From Chloroflexota bacterium (GTDB lineage: Bacteria; Chloroflexota; Dehalococcoidia; SM23-28-2; RBG-16-64-32), in assembly GCA_022561095.1 (NCBI GenBank), contig JADFRV010000059.1, forward strand, positions 1 through 10,712: a DNA stretch of 10,712 nucleotides. The letters run 5' to 3'. A program made the position numbers and the translations under genes. This document shows positions 7,815-10,712 of this stretch, piece by piece. Every line of letters begins with the position of its first letter. Within the stretch, counting starts at the first letter, position 1. The notes below the pieces were generated by a model. That model was not told the DNA's origin. It worked only from the letters and a program-made list of their open reading frames with translations, and did not search any database.

Positions 7815-7835
7815 GTAGCGGAGGGCCTCCGCTAC
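7815..7835 (+). repeat. Inverted repeat upstream of leuA
   Basis: GTAGCGGAGG (7815-7824) and CCTCCGCTAC (7826-7835) are perfect inverted arms around one G; a real loop would open a few inner pairs. The TAGCGG part can instead pair with CCGCTA at 7807-7812, and the CCTCC part with the leuA GGAGG at 7852-7856, so several folds compete. Confidence 0.7.
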
Positions 7836-7864
7836 AACCGGAATCGCTAATGGAGGTTGAGTAG

Positions 7865-9442
7865 ATGACACGCGAAGACAAGACCCCGCCCGCCGGCGAG
7901 CGGGTACTGATTTTTGACACGACGCTGCGGGACGGCGAGCAGTCGCCCGGCGTCGCCCTGGGCAGCGGCGAGAAGCTGGAGATCGCGCGCGCCCTGGAGC
8001 GTATGAAGGTGGACTTCATCGAGGCCGGCTTCCCCGCCTCCTCGCCGGGCGACTTCGAGTCCGTCGTCGCCATCGCCAAGGAGGTGCGCGGCACCGTCAT
8101 CGCCGGCCTGGCCCGCGCCGTCGCCGGCGACGTGGACGCCTGCTGGGAGGCCGTGAAGCACGCGGCCCAGCCGCGCATCCACGTATTCCTCTCCGTCTCC
8201 GATATCCACATCCTTCACCAGTTGGAGAAGGACCGCGAGCAGGTGCTGGAGATGGCCCGCACCCAGGTGGCCCGCGCCAAGAAGCACTGCTCCGACGTGG
8301 AGTTCTCCCCTATGGACGCCACCCGCTCCGAGCCTGAGTACGTCTTTCGTATGATCAGCGAGTGCATTGAGGCCGGGGCGACCACCATCAACATCCCCGA
8401 TACCGTAGGCTACGCCATCCCGGAGGAGTTCGGCGAGTTCCTTCGCCAGATCCAGGAGAACGTGCCCAACATCCACAAGGCGCTGATCTCCGTCCACTGT
8501 CACAACGACCTCGGGCTGGCCGTGGCCAACAGCCTGGCCGCTATCCGCGCCGGCGCCCGCCAGATCGAGACCTGCGTCAACGGCATCGGCGAGCGGGCGG
8601 GCAACGCATCCCTGGAGGAGGTGGTGATGGCGATCAAGACGCGGAGCGACTTCTTCGACCTCTCGACGAACGTGGACACCACTCAGATCCACCGCACCAG
8701 CCGTCTGGTCGCTCAGCTTACCGGCATGGGGGTGCAGCCCAACAAGGCGATCGTGGGCGCCAACGCCTTCCGCCACCAGTCCGGCATCCACCAGCACGGG
8801 ATCACCAAGCTGCGCGAGACGTACGAGATCATCGACGCCCGCGACATCGGCCTCAGCCGCGGCGGCATGATCGTGCTCAACAAGAACTCCGGCCGCCACG
8901 GCCTCAAGGCCCGCCTGGACGAGCTGGGCTACGAGATCACCCGCGAAGAGATGGACCGCGTTTTCCTGGCGTTCAAGGAGCTGGCGGACAAGAAAGGCGA
9001 GATCGATGACCGTGACCTGGACGCTCTGGTGTCCGAGGAGCGACGCACGGTGGAGGAGGTCTACAAGCTAGACCTGCTCCAGGTGTCCTGCGGGAACCAG
9101 GCCATGTCCAAGGCCAAGGTGCGCCTCATCGGCCCGGAGGGCCGGGAGACAACCACCACCTCAACCGGTACAGGGCCGGTGGACGCCTCCTATCGCGCCA
9201 TCAACGGTCTGGTCGGCGTGCCCAACCAGCTCATTGAGTACGCGGTGAACGCCGTCACTGAGGGGATCGACGCCCAGGGCGAGGTGACCGTGCGCATCGA
9301 GTCGGACGGTCGCACGTTCGTGGGACGCGGCGCCGACACCGATATCGTTGTCGCCTCCGCCAAGGCGCTGCTTAACGCCCTCAACCGGCTGCTGGCCCAC
9401 TCTCCCCAGGCCCGTGACAGCGAGGTGTGGGCTAACCCGTAG
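7865..9442 (+). CDS. leuA: 2-isopropylmalate synthase
   Basis: LeuA condenses 2-oxoisovalerate with acetyl-CoA to 2-isopropylmalate, the committed step to leucine. The catalytic TIM barrel opens with DTTLRDGEQSPG (18-29), whose Asp18 binds the metal. His211 and His213 in HCHNDLG complete the metal site, and GNASLEEVVMAI follows. Residues from about 390 to the end match the C-terminal LeuA dimer (allosteric) domain that binds leucine, so feedback inhibition is expected. At 525 residues it is a typical long LeuA. Citramalate synthase and homocitrate synthase are relatives, but gene context and the full regulatory domain favour LeuA. ATG 7865 is preceded by GGAGG (7852-7856) at eight bases; that site lies in the candidate attenuator. 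Confidence 0.95.
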   Translation: MTREDKTPPAGERVLIFDTTLRDGEQSPGVALGSGEKLEIARALERMKVDFIEAGFPASSPGDFESVVAIAKEVRGTVIAGLARAVAGDVDACWEAVKHAAQPRIHVFLSVSDIHILHQLEKDREQVLEMARTQVARAKKHCSDVEFSPMDATRSEPEYVFRMISECIEAGATTINIPDTVGYAIPEEFGEFLRQIQENVPNIHKALISVHCHNDLGLAVANSLAAIRAGARQIETCVNGIGERAGNASLEEVVMAIKTRSDFFDLSTNVDTTQIHRTSRLVAQLTGMGVQPNKAIVGANAFRHQSGIHQHGITKLRETYEIIDARDIGLSRGGMIVLNKNSGRHGLKARLDELGYEITREEMDRVFLAFKELADKKGEIDDRDLDALVSEERRTVEEVYKLDLLQVSCGNQAMSKAKVRLIGPEGRETTTTSTGTGPVDASYRAINGLVGVPNQLIEYAVNAVTEGIDAQGEVTVRIESDGRTFVGRGADTDIVVASAKALLNALNRLLAHSPQARDSEVWANP

Positions 9443-9449
9443 GAAGGAT

Positions 9450-9486
9450 CGCTGGGAGGGCGATGGCGAATTCGCCCTTCCCAGCG
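9450..9486 (+). repeat. Stable hairpin between leuA and leuC
   Basis: CGCTGGGAGGGCGA (9450-9463) pairs with TCGCCCTTCCCAGCG (9472-9486), one base bulged, around an eight-base loop. A 12-base palindrome, GGCGAATTCGCC (9465-9476), overlaps the loop and gives an alternative fold. No T-run follows, so it is unlikely to terminate transcription. It may be an RNA processing or stability element, or a dispersed repeat. Confidence 0.7.
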
Positions 9487-9505
9487 TATTCTGGTAAGTG
9501 CCAGC

Positions 9506-9521
9506 TAGCCCTTTTGGGCTA
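9506..9521 (+). repeat. Short hairpin just before the leuC ribosome binding site
   Basis: TAGCCC (9506-9511) and GGGCTA (9516-9521) pair perfectly around TTTT. It ends four bases before the GAAGGTG (9525-9531) that serves leuC, so it could affect access to that site without covering it. Confidence 0.55.
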
Positions 9522-9536
9522 CTAGAAGGTGCCATC

Positions 9537-10712
9537 GTGAAACCGAAGACGCTACTCGAAAAGATATGGGATGCGCACGTGGTGCATCAGGAGGAGGGGA
9601 AGCCCTCTCTGCTCTACGTGGACCTGCACCTGGTGCACGAGGTGACCTCCGCCCAGGCGTTCGAGGGGCTGCGGCTTGCCGAGCGTAGCGTACGCCGTCC
9701 TGACCTCACTATCGCCACCCTTGACCACAACGTGCCGACTACCGACCGCGGGCTCCCGATTCGTGACGAGATCTCGCGCAAGCAGATCGAGGCGCTGAAG
9801 AGCAACTGCGAGGAGTTCGGTATACAGCTTTACGGCATGGAGTCCGACCGGCAGGGGATCGTCCATGTGATCGGCCCGGAGCTGGGGTACACGCGCCCGG
9901 GGCTGGTGATCGTGTGCGGTGACAGCCACACATCCACGCACGGCGCCTTCGGCGCCTTCGCCATGCCCGTGGGCACCTCCCAGGTGGAGCACGTGCTGGC
10001 GACGCAGTGCCTGGTCCAGGCCAAGCTCAAGACGATGGAGGTGCTGGTAGAGGGGGCGTTGCCCGCGGGCGTCACCGCTAAGGACATGATCCTGGGTATC
10101 ATCGGCAGGATAGGCGTGGACGGGGCCGTCGGCCACGTGATCGAGTACGCCGGTGAGGCGATCCGCGCCCTCTCGATGGAGGGGCGGATGACGGTCTGCA
10201 ATATGTCGATTGAGGCGGGGGCGCGAGTGGGGATGATAGCGCCGGATGAGACGACGTTCGAATACGTGCGCGGCCGGCCGTACGCGCCGAAGGACGGGGA
10301 CTGGGACGCGGCGGTGGAGGCGTGGACGGCGCTGCGCACGGACCCCGGCGCCGCCTTCGACAGGAGTGTGGTTATCGACGCCGCGGAGCTGGAGCCGTAC
10401 GTCACCTGGGGCACCAATCCGGGGATGGTCGTGCCGGTCACGGGGCGCGTGCCGGACCCCGCTTCGTTCTCATCGCCGGCCGACCGTGCCGCCGCTGAGC
10501 GGGCGCTGGTTTACATGGACCTCGAGCCTGGCACGCCGATCCAGGATATCCGGCCTGACCGCGTGTTCATCGGGTCGTGTACGAACGCCCGCATCGAGGA
10601 CCTGCGGGCGGCGGCGGAGGTCGTGCGGGGTCGCAAGACGCACGAGGACGTGCGGGCGATGGTGGTCCCCGGATCGACGCAGGTAAAGCTGCAGGCGGAG
10701 CAGGAGGGGCTG
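9537..10712 (+). CDS. leuC: 3-isopropylmalate dehydratase large subunit (3' end outside window)
   Basis: LeuC with LeuD isomerises 2-isopropylmalate to 3-isopropylmalate through an aconitase-type 4Fe-4S cluster. The reading frame is open from GTG 9537 to the window end, 392 codons. The N-terminus KTLLEKIWDAHVVHQ and DLHLVHEVTSAQAFEGLR match the bacterial LeuC pattern. DHNVPTTDRG, GDSHTSTHGAFG and GTSQVEHVLATQ follow, and FIGSCTNARIEDLR supplies the first cluster cysteine, Cys348. The other two cysteines (usually CxxC near residue 410) would lie beyond the window. Spacing of motifs fits the bacterial form of about 465 residues. The GTG start is chosen for its match to the family N-terminus and the AAGGTG at 9526-9531. 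An in-frame GTG at 9498 would add 13 residues and lacks a good ribosome site. leuD and leuB are expected downstream. Confidence 0.95.
   Translation, partial: MKPKTLLEKIWDAHVVHQEEGKPSLLYVDLHLVHEVTSAQAFEGLRLAERSVRRPDLTIATLDHNVPTTDRGLPIRDEISRKQIEALKSNCEEFGIQLYGMESDRQGIVHVIGPELGYTRPGLVIVCGDSHTSTHGAFGAFAMPVGTSQVEHVLATQCLVQAKLKTMEVLVEGALPAGVTAKDMILGIIGRIGVDGAVGHVIEYAGEAIRALSMEGRMTVCNMSIEAGARVGMIAPDETTFEYVRGRPYAPKDGDWDAAVEAWTALRTDPGAAFDRSVVIDAAELEPYVTWGTNPGMVVPVTGRVPDPASFSSPADRAAAERALVYMDLEPGTPIQDIRPDRVFIGSCTNARIEDLRAAAEVVRGRKTHEDVRAMVVPGSTQVKLQAEQEGL

Larger units (their letters stand above)
7754..7861 (+). promoter_or_regulatory. Candidate leuA translational attenuator (SD-sequestering fold)
   Basis: CTCAACCTTC (7754-7763) can pair with GGAGGTTGAG (7852-7861): ten pairs, one of them G-U. 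This would bury GGAGG (7852-7856), the leuA ribosome binding site, which is eight bases before ATG 7865. Two hairpins lie between the arms (7767-7797 and 7815-7835). Neither is followed by a T-run, so transcription termination is unlikely. The upstream arm overlaps leucine codons of the leader ORF, so a ribosome stalled there would free the site. Confidence 0.5.

Noticed and set aside
7847..8899. A 350-codon open frame on the minus strand opposite leuA, and similar long antisense frames opposite ilvB (4614-5558) and ilvC (6265-7227).
   Set aside because: They mirror well-conserved + strand genes in GC-rich DNA, show no recognisable domain and have low-complexity composition typical of shadow frames.
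9468..9479. GAATTCGCCCTT is identical to the insert-flanking sequence of common TA-cloning vectors, suggesting contamination.
   Set aside because: It forms part of a stem complementary to the adjacent 9450-9463 segment, and continuous leuA and leuC reading frames lie on both sides, so a chance match in native sequence is more likely.

Overview
The window carries most of a branched-chain amino acid biosynthesis operon on the + strand, preceded by two unrelated genes. The DNA is GC-rich and genes are tightly packed, with GTG starts for ilvN, ilvC and leuC. The order ilvD-ilvB-ilvN-ilvC-(ferritin)-leuA-leuC, with a T-box leader in front, resembles what I remember of Dehalococcoidia and related Chloroflexi. 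That phylum is the best guess, but it is inferred from gene order and protein character, not from a search.

Region 1 (1-1835): after a short stretch with no supported gene come an FAD-dependent geranylgeranyl-reductase-family oxidoreductase and a DUF192 protein that looks like a secreted lipoprotein. They lie 16 bases apart and are probably co-transcribed. Neither has an obvious link to the operon that follows.

Region 2 (1836-2252): this gap without a gene is a regulatory leader. A near-consensus sigma-70 promoter (TTGACT, 17 bases, TACAAT) is followed by a small GC hairpin and then a complete T-box riboswitch. Stem I, the AG bulge, the GGTG apical loop, the T-box sequence, the antiterminator and the competing terminator can all be read. 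The likely specifier is CUC (Leu).

Region 3 (2253-7290): ilvD, ilvB, ilvN and ilvC encode the acetolactate synthase, reductoisomerase and dehydratase steps towards valine, isoleucine and the leucine precursor. ilvB and ilvN overlap by four bases.

Region 4 (7302-10712): a small bacterioferritin-like gene sits inside the operon, followed by leuA and the first 392 codons of leuC, which runs off the window. The 140-base ferritin-leuA gap holds the most interesting signal. It contains a 28-codon ORF with three clustered leucine codons, and the segment holding two of them is complementary over ten bases (one G-U) to the leuA ribosome binding site. This suggests a leucine leader peptide controlling leuA translation, in an operon that also has a leucine-type T-box at its head. 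Weaker short ORFs with branched-chain codons lie before ilvB and leuC.

Together the genes convert pyruvate and 2-oxobutyrate to 2-oxoisovalerate and its isoleucine counterpart, then carry 2-oxoisovalerate into leucine synthesis. Two of the enzymes (IlvD and LeuC) need Fe-S clusters, which gives a possible reason for an iron-handling protein in the same operon.
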